Origin: Ciona savignyi
Lineage: Eukaryota > Chordata > Ascidiacea > Phlebobranchia > Cionidae
Direction: 5' to 3'
Length of the DNA: 64,000 bases
NCBI GenBank assembly: GCA_000149265.1
Contig: CH002901.1
Location: 904,267 to 968,266, forward strand
Shown here: in pieces, positions 46,869-58,869 of the stretch
How positions within the stretch are numbered: position 1 is the first letter of the stretch
Layout: each line of letters begins with the position of its first letter
Translations under genes and position numbers: made by a program
Notes under the pieces: model-generated
What the model was told of the DNA's origin: nothing
The model's input: only the letters and a program-made list of their open reading frames with translations
Database searches by the model: none

Positions 46869-47239
46869 AATCGTTTATTGTACTTTCTTCGACTCAATGT
46901 AAAAAACTGGACATCTTTTGACAATGTATAGGTGAATGTCATATGATGTTCGTTAGTAGTAGCAATCAGTTTTAACTCTTATATCTATATAGCAAATGCA
47001 ATATAATTAATTAGCGATAAGTACCTAAACGTTGAATGATAACAGTGAAAAGTGGATCAAATAATTATTTAGTGAATGTACCGAATAATAAAGCTATAAA
47101 CACAATTATTAGTCATCTTTATATACTACATTTCTATACATTCTTTATATTATAAATACAACTATGTAACAACAACTAAGCATGGTTCGATATAGTGATT
47201 CAGGCTGATATCTTCTTCCACTTCAGTATATAGTGTTGC
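46869..47239. other. Short convergent intergenic region
   Basis: The 3' ends of scramblase 3 (+) and the peroxidase (-) meet here. With the AATAAA at 47087, the two 3' UTRs must lie within about 130 bp of each other or overlap. I see no clean AATAAA for the peroxidase on the minus strand. Confidence 0.6.
47087..47092 (+). terminator. Poly(A) signal of scramblase 3
   Basis: AATAAA lies about 220 nt past the scramblase 3 stop and only about 150 nt from the stop of the converging peroxidase gene. Confidence 0.55.
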
Positions 47240-50200
47240 TTACGTACAACACAGTCCGTATGTATAGCACATGAATCTCGCTTGTCGTGATACTGCATAA
47301 AACATATAATACTGTTATCGTTGTGAATCATTTTAATTAAGCAATAAAACAAATTTCACAAAGGATCTGATAATAAACATATCTATTATTGTCTATTACC
47401 TCGTTTGGAGATGGTTGAACCGGCAGTCACACCTGCAATGAGATTACAAAATCCACATTTTTGTATTTGAATTAATTGGTTTTAATTTTTTTTTATTAAA
47501 ATGTAAAATATATATTGAATGATCCGTGTAGTAGTAAAATACTTATATATTCTCTTTTGCTGGGGCACGGGAATAAATCGTTTTAACGATAAACCGCGGA
47601 AAAATCGTAAAATATGACATTCCTACTGCTCTCAATAAAGTGACAGAAACATGTATAAAGATTATAATATAGTAATGTTTAATATTTTGTACGAAAGTTG
47701 ATGTATGTATCTGTTTCGTTAACCATTCGGCCACACCGACCGTAAAGTTATATTTATTTTTACGAATACGTTACCTGGTCTAGAAGTGACGCCACCACTT
47801 ACAGCTGAAATAAAACATTCATAATTTTAACAGGGTACAGTGTTCCAACATATCTATATAAATTGGTACAAAATCAAATAACCGGTGGAAAGTTCAATTG
47901 GATAATAGAAACAGTATTAAAAAATGGAAGAGTGCATATACCTTAAATGCGTCCGATTAGTCGCTAACAGAACCGATTAAAAAGGTCAATTAAAATTGTT
48001 ACCTGGACATTTGTATCGAACTTCATAATCGCGACACTTTCTTCCATTTGGTTGATCGCGATGGAGGCAGATGAATCCTCGTCTCACGCTCAAACGCACC
48101 ACATCCCCAGTTTCGCTGGATGGAACTTTACCATCCACCGTTCGAGCTTCTATCGCAAGGGGTCGCCTGCAATTAGTACACAAAAATGCGACGGTTTTTG
48201 GTTATCCCAAACGACTGATTCCACCAATCTAGAGACTGGTTCAAATCTGGCTGGGTAACGAAGTCGATTGCGTAAAAATGACGAATAGGTTATGAAAAGT
48301 GTAAAAGTTACGAAGAAGTTCACTCGTTGATCTAATTATTTCGGTGCTCATTTGTGCAATGACCCGTTATCTTTTAAGGAAAAGCCGTAACAACAGAAAT
48401 TGTAGTAATCGCCTTTCGATCGAAAGCTTACAGGTGCAAAACTGGTCGCTAGCTAGTCGGCAGTGTCCTTGGACAAGGCACTTTACGGACATTGCCTGGA
48501 CCCAGCGGGTTAAAGGGTTCTACTGAGCGCGAGGTGATCTGACAATCGTCCGTGTGTTAACCACCTTGGTTTTCCAATTCACGTGGATAAGCATGAATAT
48601 CTATCCTATCCTAAAACCCACTCGTTACCTGCATAAACCAGGCGTTCCTCTTGCTCTGTAAAGATATTCGGTGTCACCAACTGTTCCAGTGTTTGAGTCT
48701 CGATTAATCCACTCAGTCCATTGCGAAGTATCACTAGATTGCGTTGGTCCAATCGCAAACTCTGACAAAATAAATTTACCGCAGAATAAGCAACTGCAAC
48801 ACCAATTTCAGTTAATTGAGCTCCAAGGTATATTTACACATTATAAGTATCCGATTTAAACCGAAGACGCAGTATAATTTTTTAGGATAGGAGGATAGGA
48901 TCGGATAGAATATTCATCTTTATCCCCGTGAATGGGAAAACCAAGGGGGTTAACACACAGCCAATCGTCAGATAACCCCACGCCCACCGTCGTGTTACCG
49001 GAGCTATTGCAGTGTGTTGTATATGATAGACACGTTCCTTTAATTTAGTAGAACCCATTAATCCGCTGGGTTCAGGCAATGTCCGTAAAGTGCCTTGCCC
49101 AAGGACACAACCGACTAGCTAGCGACCAGTTTCGCACCTGCAACCTTTAGATTAAAAGTCGACACACTTAACCGTTAGACCAACTTTACAATATCTTAAA
49201 CATATAAACATACCATCCCCTCTCCTACACAAGTACCGCACGCGGTAGTCACTGCACCTCCCGTTTTCCTGGTCTATTCCGTGGCAAATCAATCCAAGGG
49301 TTGGACTGAATTCCATAAACGACTCCCCAGTTTCCCCAGCGGGAACCTGTCGCGGAAATTATGTTTAAAATAAACAAGGAGAAAATATATTTTAAAATGT
49401 GTTAAACCGAATGCCCATTATGGATAGATTACCATCAGTGACCAGCTGTAGGATAGGATGGGATATTCGTGTTTATCCCCATAAGTGGGAAAACCAAGGG
49501 GGTTAACAAACGGTCCATGGTCAATATGGATATGTTAACAATCAGTGACCAGCCATACATTAATATTTAGACCAACACATTAATATTTAGACAATTCGTG
49601 TACGTTTATAAATCATCAACACTCTTTTATTTGGTCAATACTCATGTAAGATTCATATTATGTAAAAACCATTATATACGAGATCTCGAGTTATGCATTA
49701 GATTGAGGGATATCCTATTACTTCGTCTGTATGCACATATACGTTGCTATGTTGTCATACGTGCGTCACTAAACAAACATTTTCAGGTAATATATAATAT
49801 ACGTCGGTGTATTAACAAGAAATCGAAGCTGTGCGTTTTATGTAGGCCTAATCACATAGGAAGTGGTAAATGTTAATGGAACCATTGCCCATGTTGATCT
49901 ACCATATGTATCCAAAGTGGCGGATGGAAATTTTTACACGGTTATCGTCAGGTAACTCATATGTTTCGTGTGTTAGAGCATGCATATTGCTGCTATCGTC
50001 ATATAAGTTGCATGAATGCTAAACATTGTTATAATGCTTTCTTTAGTGAACAGTGCAAAGGGTGGTTGGAATAATAATTTGGGGTATCCTTCGAACAAAT
50101 ACGTTATTTCAGCTAAATAAAAATTAAATTAACACGTTAACTTACACCGTCGACGGTTTGAGCTTGAATGGCAAATGGTTTGAAACATCCAACTTGGTCA

Positions 50201-53200
50201 GGCACACGCGATTCGTCATCGTCTTTGTTCCTTCTACTTGGCGTTACATTGTCTATCCAGTCAGTCCAATATACTGTAAACACATGAAACGAAATTAACA
50301 AGACATTTTTCCATTTGTGTCAATATGGATAATTCATGAACGCAGTTAAAAGATAACAGTAGGCATGTTTAGACTGAACGTTGACATACAGTTTATACAA
50401 TGTAAAATTGTAATGTCACATGTATACATACGTTGTTCTGTTTCAATTTGAGGGTAGTCACTGTAACGTATGGTTCCTGGGGGGCATTGGAATCTAACTT
50501 GAGCCCTTCCATTCACAACTCTTGTTTCGGTGTCCAGCACCTCACGGCATACTTCATCGGTACGGTGACTCAGCACATAGTTAAACGTTTCAGCAGCGCT
50601 CAGCTCCAGACCGCCTCTAGTGTATCTCGGGAACCAGGTCGACCATTCCGAATCTATAAACAACAATATTCGGAACTCCTAAATATATACTGTAGTTAGG
50701 CTTTTTATAGGCCTACTTTTAATATATACCTACTGTCTATAACTATCGTAGGGAATACTTGAGAGCGAAAAAAATTTGTCTACACTTGTTGGCAATTTGA
50801 ACAAATCTATAAAACGACTATTATAAGGAAGCTAATGCTGTGCACACGCTTTGCCTTTCGTAAAAATCCAACTATTTGTTATACCGTTGGGGCCATCATC
50901 GTCCGATACCGACTGGAGCGGAGCACCCACTCTCCATGGCTCCAGATTTAAAACCGGGAACCTTGAACATGGAATTCTTCTGTTTCTTCTTCCTGCAATC
51001 CTCATTGGGTTTTCCTGGACGGTTTGGGTGTCGGGAGAAGTGTCGCAAAGCAGCCGAGGAAAACTGTATTGTCGTATAGCTTCTATTTGATCTGCAAGAT
51101 GACCGGCCGGTTAGTCTGGCGGTTTGGTGCATATAATAATGTCGAAGTTTTATTGTTATAAGAGTCAATTTAAATGAAGGATATATCGTTGACCAACCTT
51201 GGGTAAAACATTGAAAGATTCCCCCATTTTCGAACCAGAACCGATCACCCCGTTTGACATCACGGAACTGGTATCCGATGAGACACGCGAATGTAGGTCC
51301 GACTGCTCCCCCGTCTACCGGCGATTCCGACACTCCACCAATGTATAGATCAATATCATCAACGTTTCTAAATAAAGAATTGTTATTGGTTTATTTTTAT
51401 TTTTTTACAATACTTTTGTTGTACCTAAAGTGGCATTCTCGCCAGTTTTACGCTTTAACAATATCGTTTTTATAAACTACAATCGAAAATCACTAAATGA
51501 CCAGCAGCCATGTTTCAAATGGGTTACTATAATGTATAAATTATATTATATTGTTTTGGTCCTAATTAAATTTTGTTTGCCTTTTATAGTTCTTTCGTTT
51601 AGGTTTGGCGGCCGCGTCCGCTATATTTATTAAATTATATAATTATATCCCTTTTTAATGACGTGTTTTAATGACTTTCAGTTTTGGCGTCTTTTCCTGT
51701 TCCTGTGTCGTGATTTTATTCGTTTGCCATTTTTAAATACTCGGGCAAAAATAAATAAACTAAACTAATAAAACACCATTTCCGAGTATTATGAAACTGT
51801 AACTTACGTATATAACTTTTTCAATTTTTTTCTCCGATCATTTGGTATTTCGGTTAGCTGGTTAAAATCTGTTACACGAGGCAAGCCACAAAACTCTCGC
51901 CATTCGTTATACCCAGGTAAACCGTGATCTCTGCCCCGTTGAATGTTTCGTGCCATCAAATCAAAGCCGTATTTTCCTGTAAGCCAAACCACATCAGTTT
52001 ATTTAATACCTAGTACCCTGTATCTGACAATACCATGGTAATGCACGTGGGAAAATTAAAAACGGAGCAACACATGTATATGGAATATGAAAATAACAGT
52101 GAATAACAAACATTGCATATAACTCAACAACACAGGACACATTGACCGCATTTATCTGAGTTTCGTTTTGAGCATATTAGGAATTCAATTTTGCTTTAAA
52201 ATGATGCTTAAAATAATAGTGCCTTGCTAATGTGGAAGAGCCTATGTTTTGGTAATGGTTAGCGACTGATATTTCATATATAAAGTAAATTAAAAGTTCG
52301 TAGGTAGACAAGCCTAAGTTATGTAAACTTTTAATATTATTTTATACTTTAAAATCTTATCAGTTAAGACACACTATATACATCGAAACCTAAATAAATT
52401 ACATTGTGTTATAGTAGTGAGCTATTTATTTTTTAAAGTGTTTGTAGTATTGGTACTTTCAAATCTGGTGAACATGAATTACAGACATAATCTTCATACA
52501 CACAGTAGTGCTAATTTACCATTCTCAGCAAAAAGAAAATTATGCAGGTCGTCAGGGAATGTGGGATCCACAGCCATAGCTGGTTCTTTAAAAATCCCCC
52601 TCATTATAGAGTTCACTCCACCTGTCTGGTCGTCGAGAATCGGCTCGCTGTTAAAGTAACTGCAAAAAAATTCCATAAAGTTCCAATTTTTTCCCTATAT
52701 AGTCTTTCCTATAGTTTACTTATGACCATTATCAACCCCATGTAGTACGTAGGTGTAGACTACCATTAAAGAGGTCGATCAAGTATTCTAGTTACAATGA
52801 TAGAATTATCCAAAATAAAATATTACTTTCGTTTGTTGAAACACTTAAAAAGACACGAGTAATGAAGCATAATAGCCTTTACCTAACAAGCAACGTTATA
52901 GATGTTTACCTGTCCTTGAGTCTGAATCTTGGACCTTGATTTCCATTCCATGATGGGTTAGGCCTCGTTAAGTACATTCCAATTTGGCTGTGTCCAAATC
53001 GAAATGCTGCGGTGGCGAAGGAGTTTGACACGGTTGCGTCGTATGTAGCATCATATCCATACCAATACCCCTATCAAAGCAAAATACACTCAAGATAGGA
53101 GGATAGGATAGGATAGGACAGGGATGTCCAACATTTTATTGCAGTGGGCCGCATTTTTACTTAAAATAATTCAATGGGCCGCAGAACCTATAGTAAATTT

Positions 53201-55604
53201 AAAGACAAATTGGTACATAAGGAAACAATTAAAAACCATTACTTTATAATCCTGTATTCCTGTTGCTCCCATACTTAGAGCCTACTATTACTGCGCCCCT
53301 AAAAGTTGACTGATACATTTTAATTAGGCTAAGATTCAAAGTTCAAAATACTACTTGAAGTGAAAATAATAAAAATCTCAGGTGGGCCGCAGTGTAGACA
53401 TCCCTGGGATAGGATATGTGACACCATGTTAAAATATTACCAACCTTTGAAACTGAAGTCAAATCGAAACGTTTCATATGTTTTTCCCCAATTACCGCAG
53501 GCAGAAAGTATTTGAAGGTTACGTACTGTTCAATGGCGGTCAAAATCGAACGAGTATTCTGGTAAAAAAATGTTAAAACCTCTTGTACACAGTATCACCA
53601 AATAAATAAATCCCTACATTGAATATCCGTTCTCCGTCCCACGCTGGGTTTATAGCGTGTAAAGCATTTGCGATTTGATTATGCTTTCTCATTATAACCG
53701 TGTGTACCGAGGTTAGAGCACTGTTCTCATTCACTCGTTGGTCTCCTGCATAAAAAAGTTTAAAATACAATTGTTAAGCTTATTAGATCGTTACCTGCTA
53801 CGAAACAAGGCACGTTGGTTGGTTTGTGAATGTTTAACGGGCAGGACATGGAAGAACTAATTGTTGAATCGACTTCGCTTTGTAATGGCAAGTTCTTATC
53901 AGTACCACGATAGCCATGCTGTTGAATCTTCAGTTCTCCTATTCCTAAAGCAAGATATTTTACTTCAACGATCGTTCATTAGCGAATTAAAACTCAGGCT
54001 CAACGTTTACTTGAATTTGCATCCCTGAGAGCGTTCAAATGCTCCTGTGTGTTCCCGTAAACGGTGCTAAGATCTATGAAACCGGTAAGCAAGTTCAGCT
54101 GCTGCCTTACAGAAGTGTCACCTATGGTATAAAAAAAAGACATTATAATTTTTAATTAAGCGACGTGATGCAGACTTCGAGTTAAGCGACATAATGCAGA
54201 TAATTCGGAATACGTAAATAAAGCACGCTGCTTACAGTTGTTGCTAGTTGTGTCGGGTACAGGTTCTGAACGCTTGAACGAGAAGCACGTTTTATTTTCC
54301 CGCGCCCGCTGAACGTCATTTGCTGGTATGAGGATATTAAAACACTCCTGTGACGGATTGCTGCAACCGCACTGTACCGGTGTTCCGTCGTAGTCTGTGA
54401 AAGGTGGGTGAATCTTATATACGACAATATCAAAGGAATTTGAAAGTACATACGAAGTTTTTATGTTATTCAGGTAAAGCAATTTCTGTCAAATGTACCG
54501 CTTACTTTTCTCAGTGTCTGGCGTCTTGGTGATGTCATGGGCAATGTATTGTCCCCACCAAGGTACAAGATGTGATAAGGTAGCTGACTGCTGGGACACC
54601 GAAGCAGTCATAGTGGTAGAAACCAGTCTTGCAGATGGCAGCTCACCTGCTAGACCTCGGGGGATTCCTGCGACGGTACGTTTAAAAATATAAACGTTAA
54701 CATTTCTTTTTTATTAGTATTTCCTTTACAAGATTTTTCATTACTTGATAAATGATTGTTTTTTAGACGTGTTCTAACGCCTGTCCTTATGCCGTTATTT
54801 CCCTTCGTGTTTTCATCGAGAAAACAAAAACTTAACTAAACCAAGATTCAAAAAATAGTTTTAATTTAATAACTGTAATTCTGGTACAATAAAAGAGTTT
54901 TTGCAAATTGTATTTAAAAACAAATTACCGATTTTATCTGCATATTTGGCTGGTAGAAGCCGCTTGTGCGATCTGTTAGACCTTCCTCTATTCTTGTCTA
55001 TTCGGTTGTTACATGTTGCATCCGCTAAAACGTACCTGTATGTAAATTAGCAGTTCCTTACTAAACCGATGTAGTACAAAAAAACGAAGATAGAAATCTG
55101 CAATAAATTTATTATACAATTTATGTTGAAGCCGAATTTTTAATAACGCAGTAGTAGTTAACTTACAGAAGTCGTGAATCACTTACTTGTGTGTACGTAT
55201 TGGTGGACAAGATGGCTGAGAAAAACATTTTGAAGTGTCGGGCGCTACCGTCGGCCGATTGTCGGATGGTATTGGGAATGGGGCAACCGGATTTACTCTC
55301 GAAATACTCGTTCTTCGGATGTCAGCTGGATAGGAATATTCGCTTAAAGTTTTTTCTAGTAAAAGTGTGTTTATGTTGTGATGGTACAAAAGTATAAGCG
55401 TGACTATTAGGAACGCTTTTTTAAGTATTCAATAAAAATACATAGGCTAATCAGTCGGTGGGCGGTAAAAAATAATTCTAATGCATAACGTCAACCGATT
55501 GCACAGCAAATAATTTTACCAGGTATAAAAAACAATCTTTACTTACCTAAAACAGTGCCATAGTTCAAGCGCCAAACAAGCAGAATCAAAAGGACCTCTC
55601 TCAT
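47240..55604 (-). CDS. Secreted animal heme peroxidase with three C-terminal WxxW domains (22 exons, 956 aa)
   Basis: Exons: 55604-55547, 55325-55187, 55035-54929, 54667-54506, 54394-54236, 54121-54011, 53944-53795, 53745-53618, 53558-53445, 53070-52910, 52659-52520, 51976-51808, 51367-51198, 51091-50885, 50653-50432, 50273-50146, 49346-49214, 48761-48629, 48166-48003, 47804-47775, 47432-47400, 47292-47240; 2871 nt, all phases agree. A signal peptide ([16 protein letters not shown]) is followed by a myeloperoxidase/peroxidasin-type catalytic domain over about 40-640. Distal motif is W139-G-Q-Y-I-A-H145-D, arginine and ester-forming Glu are in R299-V-N-E302, and the proximal site is R400-F-G-H403 with N487[15 protein letters not shown]. 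The residue that is Asp94 in human myeloperoxidase (a heme ester link) is Ala144 here. Three domains with WSTW (662), WTDW (735) and WTEW (834), each followed by spaced Cys, match the mucin/CILP WxxW family; the first lacks part of its C-terminus. The tail ends CYTYGLCCT. It should oxidise small substrates with H2O2 outside the cell. Confidence 0.9.
47690..47745 (-). repeat. Fragment of the tRNA-derived SINE
   Basis: Only the A-box end is left: TTCGTTAACCATTCGGCCAC. It lies in a peroxidase intron. Confidence 0.55.
48430..48612 (+). repeat. SINE copy in a peroxidase intron
   Basis: It begins GTGCAAAACTGGTCGCTAGC, then CAGTGTCCTTGGACAAGGCA, CCTGGACCCAGCGGGTTAAA and GTGTTAACCACCTTGGTTTT, and ends with a short ATCCTATCCT tail. 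The middle block is shortened relative to the copy at 46510. Confidence 0.7.
48890..49165 (-). repeat. SINE copy, minus strand, in a peroxidase intron
   Basis: The tail (GGATAGGAGGATAGGA) comes first, then ACCAAGGGGGTTAACACACA, the ACACGACGGTGG complement, CCTTGCCCAAGGACACAACC, GACTAGCTAGCGACCAG and the degenerate tRNA head. A further short minus-strand fragment of the same tail lies at 49443-49510. Confidence 0.72.
51092..51140 (+). repeat. SINE head fragment beside the exon 14 acceptor
   Basis: GATGACCGGCCGGTTAGTCT followed by GGCGGTTTGGTG matches the tRNA-like head of the second SINE family. It occupies almost half of the 106-bp intron 13 and touches the acceptor of exon 14. Confidence 0.5.
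53119..53406. mobile_element. hAT-type MITE with 8-bp target-site duplication
   Basis: The 288-bp element starts CAGGGATGTCCAAC and ends with the complementary GTAGACATCCCTG. Subterminal TGGGCCGCA repeats lie in both arms. GGATAGGA is directly repeated at 53111-53118 and 53407-53414, the 8-bp duplication expected of hAT transposases. It has no coding capacity and sits in the intron between peroxidase exons 9 and 10, inserted into an older GGATA-rich SINE tail. Confidence 0.92.
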
Positions 55605-56704
55605 CGCTGTGTACGACGAAGTATGAAATATATGAAAAGTTGTCTCCTGGGTTTGTACCTAACTGTTCTACAGGACTTGCATCGAGCGGTTTTTATATCA
55701 ACGCAGTTTTTAATTACAGTATGGTTGGATGCAATATATACACTTATGCGAACATGGGGTTCAATACACAGTTTTCAATATAATAGGCGAACACGCATTC
55801 TGCAAGGATGCAGTGTAATTATGCTAAGTAATTATTAGAATTAAAATAATCAAGATGATCGGGCTCTGGTCTTTACAGTCTGGATGCATTACTGCCGAAT
55901 AAATAGAGCGTATGTAAGTACAAATTATCAGTTTAATAATGCGTTTGATTAATTTGCCCATAACTGGCTATACCTATATGCAATTAACTATAGACAAATA
56001 GGACTGGACGAATATTGTGTAATAATGTATTAAAAAATTGATCGTTAACCTTACATTTTTATTTATATAAAATATTTTGGTTATGCTTATTTAAAAAAAT
56101 CGAAGAGTGTTCCCATAACTTGCACCGCAGTAAGAAAACAGTGATGATGAAACAAGGCAAATCGTGTTCACGGTTGAGGACATGTTACATTTTACCCCGG
56201 CTAACAACTGCATAGAAAGCGTGTTAAAGTCGGCCGCTGGGTAAACCTTAAATATTTTTATACAATATGTAATCATAGTTTACTAGCCCATATACCATGG
56301 TTTGCCGGTTATACCTTGTAGTTGCACTAACCGTTAAATCAGACACCACTTGGATCCATTTTTTTAAACTTGCAAGACTTTGTAATCAGGATTCCTGAAA
56401 TCATTGCTTAATTGGGCCCTCTATGTTTTCTGTATACCAGCATGCATAGAGGGTGTATACCCGATGTTGTGAAGTAACTTTATAAGATAATATTTGTTTA
56501 CAATTCCGTTTTATAAAATCAAATTGACCGGGGTTTTAATTATTCTTACTTTGCTTAACACGACAAGGTCACTCACCAACCAACTTTAATTTCGTATTGA
56601 CTTTCCAAGCATTCCCAAAATTTGTCTCAAAAACAAGCTTCATTAATGGATGAAAGTACATTATTGGAATTACATCACCCAAATACTTGAGACTGCTGGT
56701 AGTA

Positions 56705-56935
56705 AGTTGTTTTTATGCCCGGGACAAGTTTCGAGTCCATGATGGGCTCGTATACCGTTTTTGTATAGAATCGACATATGTATCTCGCGCGTTAACCATC
56801 CGTGTTACACAACTGTATATTACTATTCGAAATCACATTTTTCCTAACCAGGCTGTTGGACTCATCACCAAGACAGTTTTTGTATAGAAACGGTACACCG
56901 AAGTGTTGGCGTTACCCATTTGGCAACATGACTAG
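56705..56935 (-). repeat. Two degraded tRNA-derived SINE copies
   Basis: The first has CGGGACAAGTTTCGAGTCCA, GATGGGCTCGTATACCG and GCGCGTTAACCATCCG. The second, from about 56840, keeps GGACTCATCACCAAGAC and TTTGTATAGAAACGGTA. Confidence 0.6.
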
Positions 56936-57397
56936 GCAGCAGCAGTGTTACAATTGTATAGTAACCGAACAACGGCCACTAGCGGTGCTCACACGCTGGT
57001 ACAAATCCATGCGCGTTTTCCCAGAATTTAACAACTTTTGCGCATATATAAAAAAATATAAAAAGTTGCGTTCCGCTAAGCAGTAACACTCATGTCTGAG
57101 TATACTTTTTTTAAATTGTGTATTCAAGACTATTAATGACCTTGGTCTTAAAATTTTCTGGAAAGAACAAAGTGGTAATTTTTACTAAAATTTTCCTACG
57201 AGTAGAAAGGAGTAATATCTTTCGTTTCTCCGACTCAAGTTCGTTTTTTTGCGACACGCGTAAGTTTTTTGACATGTATTTTCAAGGTTACAAATTTATT
57301 TTGCGAGTGAGAATTTTTACCGGGGTAAGTTTAGATATAATTATGGGCACGATTCCAAGCCATTGTGTCACTCGCAGGTGTAGATATGTCGCCCTTC

Positions 57398-57610
57398 GAA
57401 ACTGGTCGCTAATTAGTGGGTTTTGTCCTTGGGCAAGGTATTTAACGGACACTGCCTGAACCCAGTGAAATGATGGTTCTACGAAATTGAAGGAACATCT
57501 GAATCAATCATAATATACAGTACAATAGCTTTGGTAACACAACCGTGGACGCGAGGTGATTTGACGATTTTCCTGTGTTTAATTAACGAGATAAACATGA
57601 ATATCCTATC
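57398..57610 (+). repeat. SINE copy (CTAGTCGG / TCCTTGGGCAAGGCAC family)
   Basis: It reads CGAAACTGGTCGCTAATTAG, TTGTCCTTGGGCAAGGTATT, GACACTGCCTGAACCCAGTG, the TTCTACGAAATTGAAGGAAC block and a tail ending ATATCCTATCC. Confidence 0.7.
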
Positions 57611-58869
57611 CTTCGCGTCATTCGGCAACAAGTATGTAAAAGTGCCAAGTATAGTCTGCACCCAAAGCGACAAATTTGCTAAATTTCTGATTAATTAATT
57701 AATTCTGCATTCGACAGCGTACTTTTATGAACCGGGATTACCAACGTGTTAGACGTTACGTAAATCAGCGCTAAAATAGATTCGTTGTTTGGTATGTGAT
57801 GAACTGCGATTTTGTGCGGCCGGTCCGCTCCTTTCTGTGACCTCAGTGGTAATTGGATCATCGGCTGAAATGTTGCAAAAATCGAAACCATCAAATAGCT
57901 TATTTGGTTATCTCTTTGTTTAAGGAATTTGGGGCCGTTGACACGGCCAAGTGGTTTAATTGGTTAAACATAAACTGTTGAAATATGTCCATTGTATTTA
58001 AAACACTACCACCTTTCTAGTAACCTAATTGTAGCGATTACTTGATGATAAACAGCACGTGTAGCTCATTTTTATACATGATAAAATACGAGATAACGTT
58101 TAATTTAAATGCTATCATTTTTATTATTAAGAAGAAATATTTTTGACGTATGGAGAACTAAACGCCTGAGAAAAGTACTTTCTTTGCGAAACCCCCTGCG
58201 GCGTGCAAACCGCTTCGGGGTCAGTTTATACTTTTCGTCCCGATTTAAATCGAAAAATCAAATCGTAGTTAACCTTCATAAATGGATAGCTGTTTTTCAT
58301 GAAGTGATTAATATGAAACTGATTGAAATCCAGCAGGAAATTTCCGTGATTTGTTTATGTAATTAATCACCATCCGAAACCCAGCTAAGCGCACGACCGC
58401 GCCATAACCAGCCTTGAAGAACTGGCCACGTCTTAAACGCCATTTCTACGTTGTTTCAACATAATAGTTATTGCGCGTCGTATCATGCCGGAGTCTTAAT
58501 GAACAATTAAATTCTTACAGATCAGCAATTAACTTCGCCGATGTAGCCAATGATTGGGATAATTAAACGCGGTTTCCAAAATAAACCTCCGACGCGATTA
58601 CATCGAAAATCGGACAATGTAAACTTTCCCGTTAAATGCCATCTTCCAGTGAAATGACGTAAGTACAGCTTGTGCCAATATATCTCGAGTAACGCGAGCA
58701 CTGAGTCACATATCAGATATTGCCCGTGAATGTCGCAGCCTTTAACCGACACAACGTTGTAGGTTTTTCGCTGAAGATTTTGCAAAAGATTGATCAATTT
58801 TTAAACTGAAAGTGTTTACATTTAAAAATTATAATTTGTTATAGGCTTTTATTATAGCAACTTATAGAA

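Larger units (their letters stand above)
55605..58869. other. Intergenic region between the two head-to-head peroxidase genes
   Basis: Both promoters should lie here. It contains two degraded tRNA-derived SINEs (56705-56935), a second-family SINE (57398-57610) and otherwise AT-rich DNA. An open frame at 58109-58366 (+, 85 codons) is basic and unrecognised; I do not call it a gene. Confidence 0.5.

Noticed and set aside
55187..55325. Alternative donor GTACAC in peroxidase exon 2 joined to an acceptor TTTTAG before CGGATGC
   Set aside because: The strong GTAAGT donor combined with the upstream CAG acceptor at 55037-55036 gives a consistent frame and the expected CNN motif.
58109..58366. 85-codon basic plus-strand open frame upstream of the second peroxidase
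   Set aside because: No link in phase or splice sites to the peroxidase exon that carries the signal peptide; no motif.
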